From contig NZ_JAERMU010000004.1 in the NCBI RefSeq assembly GCF_016756775.1, positions 228,620-292,619 on the forward strand: a stretch of 64,000 bases of DNA. The letters are read 5' to 3'. Each line of letters starts with the position of its first letter. Within the stretch, counting starts at the first letter, position 1. Below the pieces are notes generated by a model. The model was not told the origin of the DNA, did not search any database, and saw only the letters and a list, made by a program, of their open reading frames with translations. This DNA comes from Dryocola clanedunensis subsp. sulfonylureivorans. GTDB lineage: Bacteria > Pseudomonadota > Gammaproteobacteria > Enterobacterales > Enterobacteriaceae. Positions 9,973-21,507 of the stretch are shown here, piece after piece. Both the position numbers and the translations under genes were made by a program.

Positions 9973-10197
9973 CTAAAGAATTTGCCGGTCTTTGTATCTG
10001 GCCTGCCTTTCTGCCTGCGCCATGCGTTTTTTACGCGCGTCGCAGGGTTCCGGGCAGTTGCAGACCTTTTCCATCCCGAGCGCTGCGATACCGCCGCAGC
10101 TGCCCTGAATGGATTTCCGCTTCACGATAAAGCCCAGCGACATCCCAAACACAACCAGCAGGAATATCGCAAAGGTGGCAATAAAAACGGTCAGCAT
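9973..10197 (-). CDS. nqrM: Na+-NQR maturation factor NqrM
   Basis: 74 aa (DUF539). Required to assemble active Na+-translocating NADH:quinone reductase, probably by delivering iron to the NqrD/NqrE membrane centre. One N-terminal membrane helix (about residues 2-25, VFIATFAIFLLVVFGMSLGF) is followed by a Cys-rich segment SCGGIAALGMEKVCNCPEPC with four conserved Cys, then a charged tail. It is 11 bp after nqrF as the last gene of the operon, the usual position. Confidence 0.93.
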   Translation of the reverse strand: MLTVFIATFAIFLLVVFGMSLGFIVKRKSIQGSCGGIAALGMEKVCNCPEPCDARKKRMAQAERQARYKDRQIL

Positions 10198-10208
10198 AGG
10201 CGCTCCTG

Positions 10209-11432
10209 TCAGCCGCCGAAGTCGTCGAGCATGATGTTCTCATCCTCTACGCCCAGGTCTTTAAGCATTTTAATGACCGCGGCGTTCATCATCGGCGGTC
10301 CGCACATGTAGAACTCACAGTCTTCCGGTGCCGGGTGGTTACGCAGATAGTTTTCCAGCAGCACGTTGTGGATAAAGCCAGTGTAGCCCGTCCAGTTGTC
10401 TTCCGGCTGCGGATCGGAAAGCGCCACGTTGAAGGTGAAGTTCGGGTTGTCACGCGCCAGCTGCTCAAACTCATCTTCATAGAACATTTCGCGCAGCGAG
10501 CGCGCACCGTACCAGAAGCTGATTTTGCGCTTGCTGTTCAGACGCTTAAGCTGGTCGAAGATATGGGAGCGCATCGGTGCCATACCCGCACCACCGCCGA
10601 TAAACACCATTTCCGCGTCGGTATCTTTGGCAAAGAATTCACCAAACGGCCCGGAAATCGTCACTTTATCGCCCGCTTTCAGCGACCAGATATACGAGGA
10701 CATGATCCCCGGCGGTGCATCCGGCACGTTCGGCGGCGGCGTGGCGATACGGACGTTGAGCATGATAATGCCCTCTTCTTCCGGATAGTTCGCCATGGAG
10801 TAAGCACGCACGCACGGTTCTTTGACCACCGACTTAAAGCGGAACAGATTAAATTTGTTCCAGTCACCGCGGTACTCTTCCGGCACGTCGAAGTCGGCGT
10901 AGTTAACTTCGTGCGGCGGCGATTCAATTTGAATGTAGCCCCCCGCACGGAACGGCACCACGTCGCCGTCAGGAATGCGCAGCTTCAGCTCTTTAATGAA
11001 CGTCGCTTTGTTATCGTTGGAGATAACTTCGCATTCCCACTTCTTCACGCCGAAGATCTCCTCCGGCAGCTCAATTTTCATATCCTGCTTCACGGCGACC
11101 TGACAGGCCAGACGGCAGCCCTCTTTGGCTTCGCGCTTGCTGATATGGGACAGTTCGGTGGGCAGAATATCGCCGCCGCCCTCTTTGATTTTCACCCGGC
11201 ACTGACCACAGGAGCCGCCGCCGCCGCAGGCCGAGGAGATAAAGATCCCCTGGCTTGAAAGCGTGTTGAGCAGCTTGTCGCCCGCCGGAGCGTGGAACTG
11301 TTTGTCCGCATCGTTGTTGACTTCAATTAGCACGTCGCCGGAGTTCACCAGTTTTGATTTGGCAAACAAAATCAGCAGCGCCAGCGCCAGCACGATCAGC
11401 GTGAACATCACCACGCCAAGAATAATTTCCAT
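10209..11432 (-). CDS. nqrF: Na+-NQR subunit F (NADH dehydrogenase)
   Basis: 407 aa. The NADH-oxidising entry subunit, with one N-terminal membrane helix (residues 4-22), a [2Fe-2S] ferredoxin domain ([20 protein letters not shown] plus a fourth Cys in CRLACQ), an FAD domain with [11 protein letters not shown], and an NADH domain with [17 protein letters not shown] and [10 protein letters not shown]. It faces the cytoplasm and passes electrons to NqrD/E and NqrC. Start is 12 bp after the nqrE stop. Confidence 0.98.
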   Translation of the reverse strand: MEIILGVVMFTLIVLALALLILFAKSKLVNSGDVLIEVNNDADKQFHAPAGDKLLNTLSSQGIFISSACGGGGSCGQCRVKIKEGGGDILPTELSHISKREAKEGCRLACQVAVKQDMKIELPEEIFGVKKWECEVISNDNKATFIKELKLRIPDGDVVPFRAGGYIQIESPPHEVNYADFDVPEEYRGDWNKFNLFRFKSVVKEPCVRAYSMANYPEEEGIIMLNVRIATPPPNVPDAPPGIMSSYIWSLKAGDKVTISGPFGEFFAKDTDAEMVFIGGGAGMAPMRSHIFDQLKRLNSKRKISFWYGARSLREMFYEDEFEQLARDNPNFTFNVALSDPQPEDNWTGYTGFIHNVLLENYLRNHPAPEDCEFYMCGPPMMNAAVIKMLKDLGVEDENIMLDDFGG

Positions 11433-11444
11433 AACTTTCCGCCC

Positions 11445-12041
11445 TTATAGCTGCACGCCGGAGAATGACATGAAGCCCAGCGCCATCAATCCGGTGGTGA
11501 TAAAGGTGATCCCTAAGCCGCGCAGGCCTGCGGGCACGTTGGCGTACTTCATCTTCTCGCGGATTCCGGCCATAGCGACAATCGCCAGCATCCAGCCGAT
11601 GCCGGAGCCAAAGCCGTAAACGATGGATTCGCTGAAGTTGTAGTCACGCTGCACCATGAACGACACGCCGCCGAAGATGGCGCAGTTCACGGTGATAAGC
11701 GGCAGAAAGATGCCCAGGGCGTTGTAAAGCGCCGGGAAGAAACGATCGAGGATCATCTCAAGGATCTGCACCAGCGCCGCAATCACGCCGATAAAGGTGA
11801 TGAAGTTCAGGAAGCTGAGATCCACCCCTTCCACCAGCGCTCCGTCGCGCAGCACCAGGTTATACACCAGGTTGTTGGCCGGTACGGAGATACCCAGCAC
11901 CACCGTAACGGCAATGCCCAGGCCAAACGCGGTGGAGACTTTCTTCGATACGGCAAGGAAAGTACACATGCCGAGGAAGAAGGCGAGCGCCATGTTTTCA
12001 ATAAACACCGCCCGCACGAACAGACTGATCATATGTTCCAT
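11445..12041 (-). CDS. nqrE: Na+-NQR subunit E
   Basis: 198 aa, six-helix membrane subunit of the RnfA/NqrE family. With NqrD it holds the intramembrane iron centre; the conserved Cys residues appear in [14 protein letters not shown] and [12 protein letters not shown]. Gap to nqrD is 6 bp and to nqrF 12 bp. Length is normal. Confidence 0.97.
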   Translation of the reverse strand: MEHMISLFVRAVFIENMALAFFLGMCTFLAVSKKVSTAFGLGIAVTVVLGISVPANNLVYNLVLRDGALVEGVDLSFLNFITFIGVIAALVQILEMILDRFFPALYNALGIFLPLITVNCAIFGGVSFMVQRDYNFSESIVYGFGSGIGWMLAIVAMAGIREKMKYANVPAGLRGLGITFITTGLMALGFMSFSGVQL

Positions 12042-12047
12042 GGTCTG

Positions 12048-12686
12048 TTAATCCTTTTCCTGTTGGGCCGGCTTCCAGGTGCGAAGCGCCCAAATCAACA
12101 AGCCAATAATAAAGAACGCGCTTGGCGCCAGCAGGAAGATGCCGTTTGGCTGATACCAGCCGCCGTTCTGCACGGTTTGCAGGACGGTGACGCCAAACAG
12201 TTTGCCGCTGCCAATCAGCTCACGCAGGAAGCCCACCAGCAGCAGGATCACGCCGTAGCCCAGACCGTTGCCGATGCCGTCCATAAAGCTCGCCAGCGGC
12301 GGAGACTTCATGGCGTAAGCTTCTGCGCGGCCCATTACGATACAGTTGGTGATGATTAAGCCAACGAAAACCGACAGCTGCTTGGAGATCTCATAAGCGT
12401 AAGCACGCAGGATCTGATCGACCACGATCACCAGCGAGGCAATGATCGCCATCTGCACAATGATGCGCACGCTGTTCGGGATGAAGTTGCGGATCATCGA
12501 GATAAACATGCTGGAGAACGCCGTCACCAGCGTCACCGCAATCGTCATCACAAAGGCTGTTTCCAGCTTGGTGGTGACCGCCAGCGCCGAACAAACCCCA
12601 AGGATTTGCAGCGCGATTGGGTTGTTGTCCACCAGCGGGCTGACCAGTACCCGCTTAACTTCTTTCATGCCTGCGATATCAGCCAT
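12048..12686 (-). CDS. nqrD: Na+-NQR subunit D
   Basis: 212 aa with the start at ATG 12686, giving [20 protein letters not shown]. This start overlaps the nqrC stop by 8 nt and has GGAG at a proper distance; an in-frame ATG six codons earlier would lie within nqrC. Six-helix membrane subunit, partner of NqrE, with its iron-ligand Cys in [14 protein letters not shown] and [12 protein letters not shown]. The inverted-topology pair NqrD/NqrE moves electrons across the membrane between the [2Fe-2S] of NqrF and the FMN of NqrC. Confidence 0.96.
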   Translation of the reverse strand: MADIAGMKEVKRVLVSPLVDNNPIALQILGVCSALAVTTKLETAFVMTIAVTLVTAFSSMFISMIRNFIPNSVRIIVQMAIIASLVIVVDQILRAYAYEISKQLSVFVGLIITNCIVMGRAEAYAMKSPPLASFMDGIGNGLGYGVILLLVGFLRELIGSGKLFGVTVLQTVQNGGWYQPNGIFLLAPSAFFIIGLLIWALRTWKPAQQEKD

Positions 12687-13473
12687 TGTTAAGCGCTCCT
12701 TCACGAACCTGTTTCAGGAACGGGCCGAAACCGAGCTCGCCCATCCAGAAATCGAAAGTGTGTTGTACACCGTTTGACGTCAGCGTTGCGCCGGACAGAC
12801 CGTCTACGCCGTATTCATCCCCCTGGCGCGCGCCGCCTTTCACGACACGCAGCGCCGGCTTACCGTTTTCATCCAGCAGCTTTTTGCCGATGAACTGGGC
12901 ACGCCAGTTTGGGTTCTCAACTTCCCCCCCCAGACCTGGGGTTTCACCCTGATCGTAGTAGGTGATGCCTTTAATGGTGCGGCCGTCGGTATTCAGCGCA
13001 ACAAAGGCGTTCATCATCGACCACAGGCCTTTACCGTAGACCGGCAGCACGACTTCCTGCACCTTATTTTGCTCGTCGCGTACCAGATAAATTTCCACGA
13101 CGTTGCTGCGGCGTTTGATACCTGCGCGGTCTTCGCTTTCGGTAAGTTCGACGCTTTGTTGCGGGTCGCGCAGGGCAGCAGCCAGATCGAATTTGGCCGG
13201 GTCTTTGTCCAGCATTTCACCGGATTTCAGATCCAACAGGCGCGGGGTAATGCGGGATTCGAAGGTGGTTTTCACCTCTTCACCGGTCATTTTCGGTACC
13301 GCAAGCCCTGCCACATCGAGGATGTTACGCTGCTTGTCCAGGGCCTTTTGTTCCTGCTGGCGCGACTTCAGGCCAACGGCTGAACCCGCCACCACGATGG
13401 AACACACCAGGCAAAGCACCAGCACCACCAACAGCGTTCTGCCGATGCTATCGTTACTTTTTACGTCAGCCAC
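12679..13473 (-). CDS. nqrC: Na+-NQR subunit C
   Basis: 264 aa from a GTG start at 13473 ([17 protein letters not shown]), preceded by GGAGGAAAT and overlapping the nqrB stop by 8 nt. A longer frame upstream lies inside nqrB and is discarded. It has an N-terminal membrane anchor (about residues 12-32) and a periplasmic domain carrying FMN covalently bound to Thr in the motif SGATLTSNG near residue 223. It accepts electrons from the NqrD/E centre and passes them to NqrB. Confidence 0.97.
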   Translation of the reverse strand: MADVKSNDSIGRTLLVVLVLCLVCSIVVAGSAVGLKSRQQEQKALDKQRNILDVAGLAVPKMTGEEVKTTFESRITPRLLDLKSGEMLDKDPAKFDLAAALRDPQQSVELTESEDRAGIKRRSNVVEIYLVRDEQNKVQEVVLPVYGKGLWSMMNAFVALNTDGRTIKGITYYDQGETPGLGGEVENPNWRAQFIGKKLLDENGKPALRVVKGGARQGDEYGVDGLSGATLTSNGVQHTFDFWMGELGFGPFLKQVREGALNNG

Positions 13474-14704
13474 GCGATTTCCTCCGCTTGATATTGGCCT
13501 GCACCACCACATAGTCGAACAGCGGTGCAAAGAGGTTGGCGAACAGAATCGCCAGCATCATCCCTTCCGGATAGGCTGGGTTAACCACGCGAATCAGCAC
13601 GCACATCACGCCGATAAGCGTCCCGTACCACCACTTCCCTTTATTGGTAAAGGAGGCGGAAACCGGGTCGGTGGCCATAAACATCATGCCGAATGCAAAG
13701 CCCCCCAGCACCAGATGCCAGTACCACGGCATGGCGAACAGCGGGTTGGTGTCGGAACCGATGAAGTTAAACAGCGTTGCGGTGGCAATCATGCCGATCA
13801 TGACGCCAGCTACGATGCGCCAGGAGGCGACTCGGCCAAACAGAATAATGGCACCGCCGATCAGGATCATCAGCGTGGAGACTTCACCGATAGAGCCAGG
13901 AATATTGCCCAGGAAGGCGTCCATCCAGGTCACCGGCTGCCCGGTCACCACGTTGACCAGCGCTTCGCCGCCGCCGTGAGACCACTGTGAAAGCGGCGTC
14001 GCACCGGAGAAACCGTCTGCCGCCGTCCACACCAGGTCGCCAGAAATCTGCGCCGGATAGGCAAAGAAGAGGAAAGCACGGCCAGCAAGCGCCGGGTTCA
14101 GGAAGTTACGCCCCGTGCCGCCGAAGATCTCTTTGGCAATGACCACACCGAAGCTGATACCCAGTGCGGCCTGCCAGAGCGGCAGCGTTGGCGGCACCAC
14201 CAGCGCAAACAGGATGGAGGTAACAAAGAAGCCTTCGTTAATTTCATGTTTGCGAACGATGGAGAACAGCACTTCCCAGAAACCACCGACCAGGAAGACG
14301 GTGATATAAATCGGCAGGAAGAAAACCGCGCCGAGCGTCATCATGCTCAGCCAGCCGGCATCCGGGGTAAAGCTGACCCCCAGCATCTGCGCCAGGGCAT
14401 AGTGCCAGTCCGCCGAGATAACCTGCTGAAGCTGTTCCGGCCCGTAGAGCTTGTTCAGCGCCGGGATAGTCTGCATCCCCACGTTGTACATGCCCCAGAA
14501 CATGGCCGGGAAGACCGCGAACCATACCAGGATCATCATACGTTTCAGATCGATGGCGTCGCGCACGTGGGACGCACCCGGCGTCACCAGACCCGGCGTG
14601 TAGAACACCGTGGCCGTTGCTTCATACAGCGGGTAGTACTTTTCTAATTTGCCGCCCTTCGTGAAGTGCGGCTCGATTTTTTCAAAGAGTTGCTTCAGGC
14701 CCAT
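13466..14704 (-). CDS. nqrB: Na+-NQR subunit B
   Basis: 412 aa integral membrane subunit forming the Na+ channel. Covalent FMN is expected on the Thr of SGATPLSQW (about residue 236), and riboflavin and ubiquinone also bind here in characterised enzymes. Hydrophobic segments alternate through the sequence, with [20 protein letters not shown] strongly conserved. Overlaps nqrC by 8 nt and follows nqrA by 3 nt, so the operon is tightly translationally coupled. Confidence 0.98.
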   Translation of the reverse strand: MGLKQLFEKIEPHFTKGGKLEKYYPLYEATATVFYTPGLVTPGASHVRDAIDLKRMMILVWFAVFPAMFWGMYNVGMQTIPALNKLYGPEQLQQVISADWHYALAQMLGVSFTPDAGWLSMMTLGAVFFLPIYITVFLVGGFWEVLFSIVRKHEINEGFFVTSILFALVVPPTLPLWQAALGISFGVVIAKEIFGGTGRNFLNPALAGRAFLFFAYPAQISGDLVWTAADGFSGATPLSQWSHGGGEALVNVVTGQPVTWMDAFLGNIPGSIGEVSTLMILIGGAIILFGRVASWRIVAGVMIGMIATATLFNFIGSDTNPLFAMPWYWHLVLGGFAFGMMFMATDPVSASFTNKGKWWYGTLIGVMCVLIRVVNPAYPEGMMLAILFANLFAPLFDYVVVQANIKRRKSRG

Positions 14705-14707
14705 GAG

Positions 14708-16051
14708 TTATCCTTCCTGCTCAATGCGGGTTAAGACCTCGCGTAGCACCGGGCCATACTCGTACTTCCCGGGGCAAACATAGGTACAAAGCGCCAGATC
14801 TTCTTCATCCAGTTCCAGGCAGCCCAGCGCCTGCGCGCTGTCTGTGTCACCCGCCAGCAAATCACGCAGCAGCATGGTTGGCAGGATATCCAGCGGCATC
14901 ACGCGTTCATAGTTGCCGATGGGCACCATTGAGCGCTCGCCGCCGTTGGTATCGGTCGAGAAGTTGAACAGTTTGCGTTTCAGGAAGTGGCCAAGCGTAG
15001 TACGCGTGATGGAGAATTTATCGGCACCCGGTTTTACCCAGCCGAAAAGCTCTTTCTCGCGCCCTTCTACCAGCACGGTAATCTGCAAATGGAAACGACC
15101 GAGCCAGGCATGTGGGCCGCTGGCGTTAACGCCGCTCAGCACCGAACCGGACACAACACGGTTTTCCCCTTCCTGCAGTTCATTGCAGGTCAGCTCAACG
15201 GTAGAGGCACCCAGACAGGTACGGATCAGACGCGGGGTCTTCACCTGCGGACCCGCCAGCGAAATGATGCGCTCGTTCCACAACTCGCCTTCAATGAACA
15301 GCTTGCCGATGGCAATGACGTCCTGGTAGTTCAGGTGCCACACCTGCTTATGCAGGCTAACCGGCTCGATGAAATGAATGTGAGTACCCGCCAACCCCGC
15401 GGGATGCGGCCCGGCAAACTCATTAAAGGTCACCTGCCCAACGGGATGACCACCCAGCTTGCCGCCACCGGCCTGGCACACATGGACTTTACCGTCCGTC
15501 AGGCGCGACAGCAGCGTCAGGCCCGCATCGAACATTTGACGATGGGCAAGGATGATGGGCTGTGGGTCTGCCGCCAGCGGATTGGTGTCCATGGCCGTGA
15601 CAAAAATAGCCGCGGGAACAGTGCCAGGCAGCGGCGTTTTGCTAAATGGACGAGTACGCATCGCCGTCCATAAGCCAGAGGAGAGCAGCTGGGCCTGAAC
15701 TTCCTCCCGAGGGAGGGTTGCCAGTGATTCTGGTGCATGACGTTCAAAAGCAACAGCTTCCTCACCCTGCACATTAATCACGACGGCCTGCAGCACACGA
15801 CGTTCGCCGCGATGAATCGCGCTGACGATGCCGCTGGCAGGGGCGGTGAACATCACACCCGGATTGCGTTTATCTTCAAAAAGGGGCTGTCCCTTCAGAA
15901 CGCTGTCACCTTCTTTAACCAGCATAGAAGGACGCATACCTGCGTACTCTTCGCCGAGTAAGGCAACCTGTGTAATCGTTGGTCCATCATAGATTTGCTG
16001 CTCGGGCAGGCCGGCGATGGGCAAATCAAGACCTTTTCTGATTTTTATCAT
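14708..16051 (-). CDS. nqrA: Na+-NQR subunit A
   Basis: 447 aa. Cytosolic subunit of the Na+ pump, with an N-terminal lipoyl/barrel-sandwich-like fold ([20 protein letters not shown]) resembling RnfC, and a C-terminal region near VGAT-like membrane contact. First gene of nqrABCDEF-nqrM. The promoter must lie in the 482-bp gap before yafK. E. coli lacks this operon at the dinB-yafK junction, whereas Klebsiella and Enterobacter relatives carry it. Confidence 0.97.
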   Translation of the reverse strand: MIKIRKGLDLPIAGLPEQQIYDGPTITQVALLGEEYAGMRPSMLVKEGDSVLKGQPLFEDKRNPGVMFTAPASGIVSAIHRGERRVLQAVVINVQGEEAVAFERHAPESLATLPREEVQAQLLSSGLWTAMRTRPFSKTPLPGTVPAAIFVTAMDTNPLAADPQPIILAHRQMFDAGLTLLSRLTDGKVHVCQAGGGKLGGHPVGQVTFNEFAGPHPAGLAGTHIHFIEPVSLHKQVWHLNYQDVIAIGKLFIEGELWNERIISLAGPQVKTPRLIRTCLGASTVELTCNELQEGENRVVSGSVLSGVNASGPHAWLGRFHLQITVLVEGREKELFGWVKPGADKFSITRTTLGHFLKRKLFNFSTDTNGGERSMVPIGNYERVMPLDILPTMLLRDLLAGDTDSAQALGCLELDEEDLALCTYVCPGKYEYGPVLREVLTRIEQEG

Positions 16052-16534
16052 AAGGTTATCACGTGTAAAATAGGCTATTAAAAACCGACAAAAACGCTAG
16101 CCGACAACGAATGGGCTGAGTCTTTTCTCAACCACGACAACACGCCAGACAGGTAAGAAAGCGGGGAATTGCATCCATTCGAAACGCTTGACAGGAACTA
16201 AGCCAACCCGGCTACGCTCAGGGTATAAGACTTATGGAAAGCGTCCTTTCTTATCCGCAGGTCATCATTCGCGGGGATTTTAGCATTATTGGCGGCAAGA
16301 AGGGGGATAAATGGGCAAAGTTAAGGCCCGCAATGCGAGCTATTACGCAAAAACAACAACTCTTTTACTTTATCGGCAAATTTATTACGTTCAGTTGTCT
16401 GGAAACTCGCGACTGGCTCTTGCGAATTTTATTGATGGTGCTAATGTGAGCGCACCGAATACGGATTAGTCTGATTCAGGGTCTTTTGTGCCGTCCTGGC
16501 ATTTGGTTACAGGTTTATCAAGGAATCATGCAGT
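16052..16534. other. Intergenic gap between nqrA and yafK
   Basis: A 483-bp region with divergent promoters expected at each end. A good -35 hexamer TTGACA sits at 16188-16193 on the plus strand, with a weak -10 candidate TACGCT after 19 bp. A 71-codon open frame at 16234-16449 has no Shine-Dalgarno sequence and no recognisable features, and is not called as a gene. Confidence 0.4.
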
Positions 16535-17272
16535 ATGCCCAAGATCGCACTCGTTATTGCGATGCTTTTGATGCCATTCATGTCGTTTGCCAGTTTTCTT
16601 AATGGCAATACCACCACGACGCCCGGCAGCAAAGAATTCAAGCAACAGTTGATGGGTTCGCCCGTTTATATTCAGATCTTTAAAGAAGAGCGCACGCTTG
16701 AGCTCTACGTAAAGATGGGCGAACAGTATCAGCTGCTCAACAGTTACCGCATCTGTAACTATTCTGGAGGTCTGGGGCCGAAACAGCGCCAGGGCGACTT
16801 TAAGAGTCCGGAAGGGTTCTACAGCGTGGATCGCAGCCAGCTCAAGCCAGACAGCCGCTTTTATAAAGCCATTAATATTGGTTTCCCGAACGCCTACGAC
16901 CGTTCGCACGGTTATCAGGGCCAGTATCTGATGATTCACGGTGCCTGCGTGTCCGTTGGCTGCTACGCCATGACCGACAGCAATATCGATGAGATTTTCC
17001 AGTTTGTCACCGGTGCGCTGGTGTTTGGCCAGCCGAGGGTGCAGGTCAGTATCTATCCGTTCCGCATGACGGACGCGAATATGGAACGCTATAAGCACTC
17101 TTACTACATCAACTTCTGGAAACAGCTGAAGCCTGGCTATGACTACTTTACCGCCAATCATCAGCCGCCTGGCGTGTCAGTGATCAGCGGTAACTATGTC
17201 ATCAGCAAACCGGTCACGCCAACGGCGCAACCGCAGCTCGCCTCAAACTATTCGCTCACCGAGACAAAATAG
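16535..17272 (+). CDS. yafK: Murein-lipoprotein amidase DpaA/LdtF (YafK)
   Basis: 245 aa. YkuD-fold periplasmic protein; the E. coli homologue (YafK, also DpaA or LdtF) detaches Braun lipoprotein from peptidoglycan rather than crosslinking. A signal peptide ([20 protein letters not shown]) is followed by the YkuD domain with the catalytic [12 protein letters not shown] motif (Cys in SVGCYAM near residue 149). Collinear with E. coli over its full length. Its 3' end overlaps the convergent yafJ by 30 bp. Confidence 0.95.
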   Translation: MPKIALVIAMLLMPFMSFASFLNGNTTTTPGSKEFKQQLMGSPVYIQIFKEERTLELYVKMGEQYQLLNSYRICNYSGGLGPKQRQGDFKSPEGFYSVDRSQLKPDSRFYKAINIGFPNAYDRSHGYQGQYLMIHGACVSVGCYAMTDSNIDEIFQFVTGALVFGQPRVQVSIYPFRMTDANMERYKHSYYINFWKQLKPGYDYFTANHQPPGVSVISGNYVISKPVTPTAQPQLASNYSLTETK

Positions 17273-18010
17273 TACCGATTCCCCTGGCGCAATCTTGTGC
17301 CAGGTTTCGTTACCCGTCAGCGGCTGAGTCGCAATGACAGAGACCACATCATTTGGCGTGGTCTCTTCCTGAAAGTCGATCTCCACATCCTGATCCAACA
17401 GTTTTGCCACGCCAAACGGTGCCCGACGGGTTATCCAGTGAAGGTTTGTGGAGCAGAACGCCATCACATAGCGACCATCAGAAAGCAGCATGTTAAACAC
17501 GCCTTTTTCGCGCAGCTCCGCCGCCAGCTCGGTGATGTAGCGGAATACCGCCTGCATGTTGCCCGGCGTGCGGGGATAACGCTGCGTCAGCTTATGCAGT
17601 AGCCAGCAAAACGCCTGTTCGCTGTCCGTTTCGCCAATCGGACGAAACGGCCCGGTGTCCAGCGTGCGGTGTCCCTTGAGCTGCCCGTTATGGGCATAGG
17701 TCCAGTTACGGCCCCACAGCTCACGGGTAAAGGGATGGGTATTTTCCAGCGCGACTTTGCCACGGTTAGCCTGACGAATATGCGCGACGACAGAGCAGGA
17801 CTTAATTGGGTATTCCTGCACTAGCCTGGCTACCGGTGAGTTAAAGCTCGGCTGGGGATCTTTGAACGTGCGGCAGCCTTTACCTTCATAGAAGGTAATT
17901 CCCCACCCATCTTTATGGGGACCCGTTCCGCCACCACGCTGCACCAGACCGGTAAAGCTAAAGCAGATATCCGTTGGTACATTGGCGCTCATCCCGAGCA
18001 GTTCGCACAT
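17243..18010 (-). CDS. yafJ: Class II glutamine amidotransferase-like protein YafJ
   Basis: 255 aa with the start at ATG 18010 ([14 protein letters not shown]), preceded by GGAGGT; upstream in-frame codons have no support. Cys2 becomes the N-terminal nucleophile after Met removal, as in class II (Ntn) glutamine amidotransferases. [18 protein letters not shown] and [12 protein letters not shown] carry the conserved Arg/Asn-Gly glutamine-binding elements. The natural substrate is unknown in E. coli too. Part of the gmhA-yafJ block on the minus strand. Confidence 0.95.
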   Translation of the reverse strand: MCELLGMSANVPTDICFSFTGLVQRGGGTGPHKDGWGITFYEGKGCRTFKDPQPSFNSPVARLVQEYPIKSCSVVAHIRQANRGKVALENTHPFTRELWGRNWTYAHNGQLKGHRTLDTGPFRPIGETDSEQAFCWLLHKLTQRYPRTPGNMQAVFRYITELAAELREKGVFNMLLSDGRYVMAFCSTNLHWITRRAPFGVAKLLDQDVEIDFQEETTPNDVVSVIATQPLTGNETWHKIAPGESVLFCLGERIV

Positions 18011-18030
18011 TTTTACCTCCCCCAAATTAC

Positions 18031-18061
18031 CGGCGGATGACGCTTCGCTTATCCGCCCTAC
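18031..18061. repeat. REP element between gmhA and yafJ
   Basis: GGCGGATGACGCTTCGCTTA followed by TCCGCCC is a single REP with the typical imperfect stem, of the same family as the array at 9787-9967. Confidence 0.85.
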
Positions 18062-18087
18062 GGCCACGATAGCGAAGCGTCAAAGCC

Positions 18088-18669
18088 TTAAGCCTTAACC
18101 ATCTCTTTTTCGATAAGCTGGATCAGGATGTGGATCACTTTGATGTGAATTTCCTGAATGCGATCCGCATAGCCGAAGTGCGGCACACGAATTTCGATAT
18201 CCGCCGTACCCGCCATTTTGCCGCCGTCTTTGCCGGTCAGCGTGATGACCTTCATGCCCTTCTCACGCGCCGCTTCAATCGCTTTGATGACGTTTGCGGA
18301 GTTGCCGGAGGTAGAGATACCCAGCAGCACGTCGCCCTCACGGCCAACCGCTTCCAGATAGCGGGAGAAGATGTAGTCGTAACCGAAGTCGTTGCTCACG
18401 CAGGAGATGTGGCTGACGTCAGAAATCGCAATCGCCGGGTAGCCCGGACGGTTTTCGCGATAGCGGCCCGTCAGCTCTTCTGCAAAGTGCATCGCGTCGC
18501 AGTGGGAGCCACCGTTGCCGCAGGAGAGCACTTTACCGCCGGCCTTAAAGCTGTCCGCCAGCAACACGGCTGCACGCTGAATAGCATGAATATTGGCGTC
18601 ATCTTTCAGGAAGTTAGCCAGCGTCTCGGCGGCTTCATTCAATTCGTTACGAATAAGATCCTGGTACAT
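18088..18669 (-). CDS. gmhA: Sedoheptulose-7-phosphate isomerase
   Basis: 193 aa, nearly identical in length to E. coli GmhA/LpcA. It converts sedoheptulose-7-phosphate to D-glycero-D-manno-heptose-7-phosphate, the first step of ADP-heptose synthesis for the LPS inner core. SIS-fold motifs: [21 protein letters not shown] (His and Glu active site) and [18 protein letters not shown]. Divergent from fadE and followed by a REP and yafJ. Confidence 0.98.
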   Translation of the reverse strand: MYQDLIRNELNEAAETLANFLKDDANIHAIQRAAVLLADSFKAGGKVLSCGNGGSHCDAMHFAEELTGRYRENRPGYPAIAISDVSHISCVSNDFGYDYIFSRYLEAVGREGDVLLGISTSGNSANVIKAIEAAREKGMKVITLTGKDGGKMAGTADIEIRVPHFGYADRIQEIHIKVIHILIQLIEKEMVKA

Positions 18670-18846
18670 GAGGATATCCTTCAGTATTTATTGATTGAGT
18701 AAACCCATGCAGTTTACCGGATAGCGCGAGAAGCGCCATATCCTCCTGCTTTTGGATGTCAGCGCGGCAACAATGTGAGCCAGGTTGTAATTATTTTGTA
18801 AACACATTGATAAAAAAATGCACATACACTAAAACCAATACATCAC

Positions 18847-18863
18847 AAGTGGTCAGACCTCCT
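18847..18863 (+). promoter_or_regulatory. FadR operator of fadE
   Basis: The core TGGTCAGACC at 18850-18859 matches the FadR consensus TGGTCNGACC exactly, within AAGTGGTCAGACCTCCT; the outer positions match only partly. It lies about 20 bp before the fadE start codon, suiting acyl-CoA-relieved repression. Confidence 0.8.
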
Positions 18864-18884
18864 ACAAGCAAGGGAGCTTTCGTT

Positions 18885-21329
18885 ATGTTGATTTTGAGTG
18901 TTGTTGCAACCGTTGTTCTCCTCGGTGTGCTGTTTTATCACCAGGTCAATCTGCTGCTGAGCAGCGCCCTCCTCCTCGCGTGGACGGCGGCCCTTGGTTT
19001 TGCCGGTATCTGGTCCTTCTGGGTGCTGGTGCCGCTGGCCATTATTCTGTTACCGCTGGTCTTTACCCCGCTGCGTAAATCGCTGATTTCAGCACCGGTG
19101 TTCAAGGGCTTCCGTAAGGTGATGCCGCCGATGTCCCGCACTGAAAAAGAAGCGATCGACGCGGGCACCACCTGGTGGGAAGGCGATCTGTTCCGTGGCA
19201 AACCGGACTGGGAAAAGCTGCATAATTACCCGCAGCCTAAGCTGACAGCCGAAGAGCAGGCGTTTATTGACGGCCCGGTTGAAGAAGCCTGCCGCATGGC
19301 AAGCGACTTCCAGATTACCCATGAGCTGGCCGATCTGCCGCCGGAGCTGTGGGCGTACCTGAAAGAGCATCGCTTCTTTGCGATGATCATCAAGAAAGAG
19401 TACGGCGGGCTGGAGTTTTCGGCTTACGCTCAGGCTCGCGTGCTGCAAAAGCTTTCCGGCGTCTCGGGGATCCTCGCGATCACCGTCGGCGTGCCTAACT
19501 CTTTAGGCCCGGGCGAGCTGCTTCAGCACTACGGTACCGAAGAGCAAAAAGATCACTATCTGCCCCGTCTGGCACGCGGCCAGGAGATCCCTTGCTTCGC
19601 GCTGACCAGCCCGGAAGCAGGTTCCGATGCGGGTGCCATCCCTGATATCGGCGTCGTCTGCATGGGCGAATGGCAGGGCCAGCAGGTGCTGGGCATGCGC
19701 CTGACGTGGAACAAGCGCTATATTACGCTGGCACCTATCGCTACCGTTCTGGGGCTGGCCTTTAAGCTATCTGACCCGGACCATCTGCTGGGCGACGAAG
19801 AAGAACTGGGCATTACCTGCGCGCTGATCCCGACCCATACCCCCGGCGTTGAAATCGGCAAACGTCACTTCCCGCTCAACGTTCCGTTCCAGAACGGCCC
19901 GACGCGCGGCAACGATATCTTCGTGCCGATCGATTACATCATCGGCGGCCCGAAAATGGCCGGCCAGGGCTGGCGCATGCTGGTTGAGTGCCTGTCCGTG
20001 GGGCGCGGCATCACCCTGCCGTCGAATGCGACCGGTGGCCTGAAATCTGTTGCTATGGCGACCGGGGCGTATGCACACATTCGCCGCCAGTTCAGAATCT
20101 CTATCGGTAAGATGGAAGGGATTGAAGAGCCGCTGGCGCGTATTGCGGGTAACGCCTACGTAATGGATGCGGCTGCATCACTCATCACCTACGGCATCGT
20201 GCTGGGCGAAAAACCAGCGGTGCTGTCCGCCATTGTGAAGTATCACTGTACCCATCGCGGTCAGCGCTCCATTCTCGACGCGATGGATATCCTCGGCGGG
20301 AAAGGCATCATGCTGGGTGACTCCAACTTTGCGGCCCGAGCCTACCAGGGCGCACCTATCGCCATTACGGTAGAAGGCGCAAACATTCTCACCCGCAGCA
20401 TGATCATCTTCGGCCAGGGGGCCATTCGCTGCCATCCTTACGTGCTCGAAGAGATGGCGGCGGCACAGACCAACGACGTTAACGCTTTCGACAAGCTGCT
20501 GTTCAAACACATCGGCCACGTGGGCAGCAACAAGATGCGCAGCCTGTGGCTGGGCCTGACCAACGGCTTAACCAGCGCCACGCCAACCCGTGACGCCACC
20601 AAACGTTATTATCAGCATCTGAACCGCCTGAGCGCCAACCTGGCGCTGCTGTCTGACGTTTCTATGGCGGTGCTGGGCGGCAGCCTGAAGCGTCGCGAAC
20701 GCATCTCCGCCCGTCTGGGTGATGTGCTGAGCCAGCTTTATCTGGCCTCTGCGGTGCTGAAACGCTACGACGATGAAGGCCGTAACGAGGCGGATCTGCC
20801 GCTGGTTCACTGGGGCGTGCAGGATGCGCTGTTCCAGGCAGAGCAGGCGATTGACGATCTGCTGCGCAACTTCCCGAACGGCTTTATTGCCGGGGCAATG
20901 CGCCTGGTTATCTTCCCGCTCGGCCGCCGTTACGATGCGCCGTCCGACAGACTTGATCACCAGCTGGCGAAAATCATGCAGGTGCCTTCAGCAACGCGCT
21001 CTCGTATTGGCCGCGGCCAGTATCTGACGCCGAGCGAGCACAATCCGGCCGGTCTGCTGGAGCAGGCGCTGCTGGACGTGATGGCCGCCGAGCCAATCCA
21101 TCTGCGCGTGTGTAAAGAGATTGGCCACAATCTGCCGTTCACCCGCCTGGACGAACAGGCGAAACAGTGGCTGGCAGAGGGGAAAATCAACGCGGAAGAA
21201 GCGGCTATTCTCACCACCGCCGAAACCAGCCGCCTGCGCAGTATTAACGTCGATGAGTTCGAACCAGAGGACCTGGCGACTAAGCCGGTAAAGCTGCCGG
21301 AGAAACACCGCAAGGTTGAAGCGGCTTAA
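18885..21329 (+). CDS. fadE: Acyl-CoA dehydrogenase FadE
   Basis: 814 aa from ATG 18885 ([14 protein letters not shown]), the E. coli length. This start follows AGGGAG and the FadR site; an upstream in-frame ATG at 18756 would read through the regulatory region. It catalyses the first FAD-dependent step of fatty-acid beta-oxidation. An N-terminal hydrophobic segment (two helices, residues 1-60) suggests membrane association. The dehydrogenase core contains [36 protein letters not shown] and [21 protein letters not shown]-terminal extension ends [11 protein letters not shown] as in E. coli. Confidence 0.97.
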   Translation: MLILSVVATVVLLGVLFYHQVNLLLSSALLLAWTAALGFAGIWSFWVLVPLAIILLPLVFTPLRKSLISAPVFKGFRKVMPPMSRTEKEAIDAGTTWWEGDLFRGKPDWEKLHNYPQPKLTAEEQAFIDGPVEEACRMASDFQITHELADLPPELWAYLKEHRFFAMIIKKEYGGLEFSAYAQARVLQKLSGVSGILAITVGVPNSLGPGELLQHYGTEEQKDHYLPRLARGQEIPCFALTSPEAGSDAGAIPDIGVVCMGEWQGQQVLGMRLTWNKRYITLAPIATVLGLAFKLSDPDHLLGDEEELGITCALIPTHTPGVEIGKRHFPLNVPFQNGPTRGNDIFVPIDYIIGGPKMAGQGWRMLVECLSVGRGITLPSNATGGLKSVAMATGAYAHIRRQFRISIGKMEGIEEPLARIAGNAYVMDAAASLITYGIVLGEKPAVLSAIVKYHCTHRGQRSILDAMDILGGKGIMLGDSNFAARAYQGAPIAITVEGANILTRSMIIFGQGAIRCHPYVLEEMAAAQTNDVNAFDKLLFKHIGHVGSNKMRSLWLGLTNGLTSATPTRDATKRYYQHLNRLSANLALLSDVSMAVLGGSLKRRERISARLGDVLSQLYLASAVLKRYDDEGRNEADLPLVHWGVQDALFQAEQAIDDLLRNFPNGFIAGAMRLVIFPLGRRYDAPSDRLDHQLAKIMQVPSATRSRIGRGQYLTPSEHNPAGLLEQALLDVMAAEPIHLRVCKEIGHNLPFTRLDEQAKQWLAEGKINAEEAAILTTAETSRLRSINVDEFEPEDLATKPVKLPEKHRKVEAA

Positions 21330-21343
21330 TTAACCTGAAGTTT

Positions 21344-21368
21344 AAAAACCCCGTTCGCGGGGTTTTTT
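21344..21368 (+). terminator. fadE terminator
   Basis: A 10-bp stem AAAAACCCCG / CGGGGTTTTT closed by a TTCG tetraloop and followed by a T-run lies 14 bp after the fadE stop. Confidence 0.92.
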
Positions 21369-21387
21369 ATTGCTAAAAGATCGTCAA

Positions 21388-21418
21388 GGGTGGATGGCGC
21401 TGACGCTTATCTCTCTAC
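21388..21418. repeat. Degenerate REP-like element
   Basis: GGGTGGATGGCGCTGACGCT followed by TATCTCTCTAC resembles the REPs elsewhere in this window, but the right arm has decayed. Confidence 0.5.
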
Positions 21419-21507
21419 AAAACCTGACTTCCATGCTTTGCCATTAACAAAAAGCCGCATTTCTCATGCTACAGTGAAGAGATACTGACTCTGATGGGAT
21501 CACGATT

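Noticed and set aside
16234..16449. 71-codon frame between nqrA and yafK
   Set aside because: No Shine-Dalgarno sequence, odd composition and no family resemblance; likely chance.
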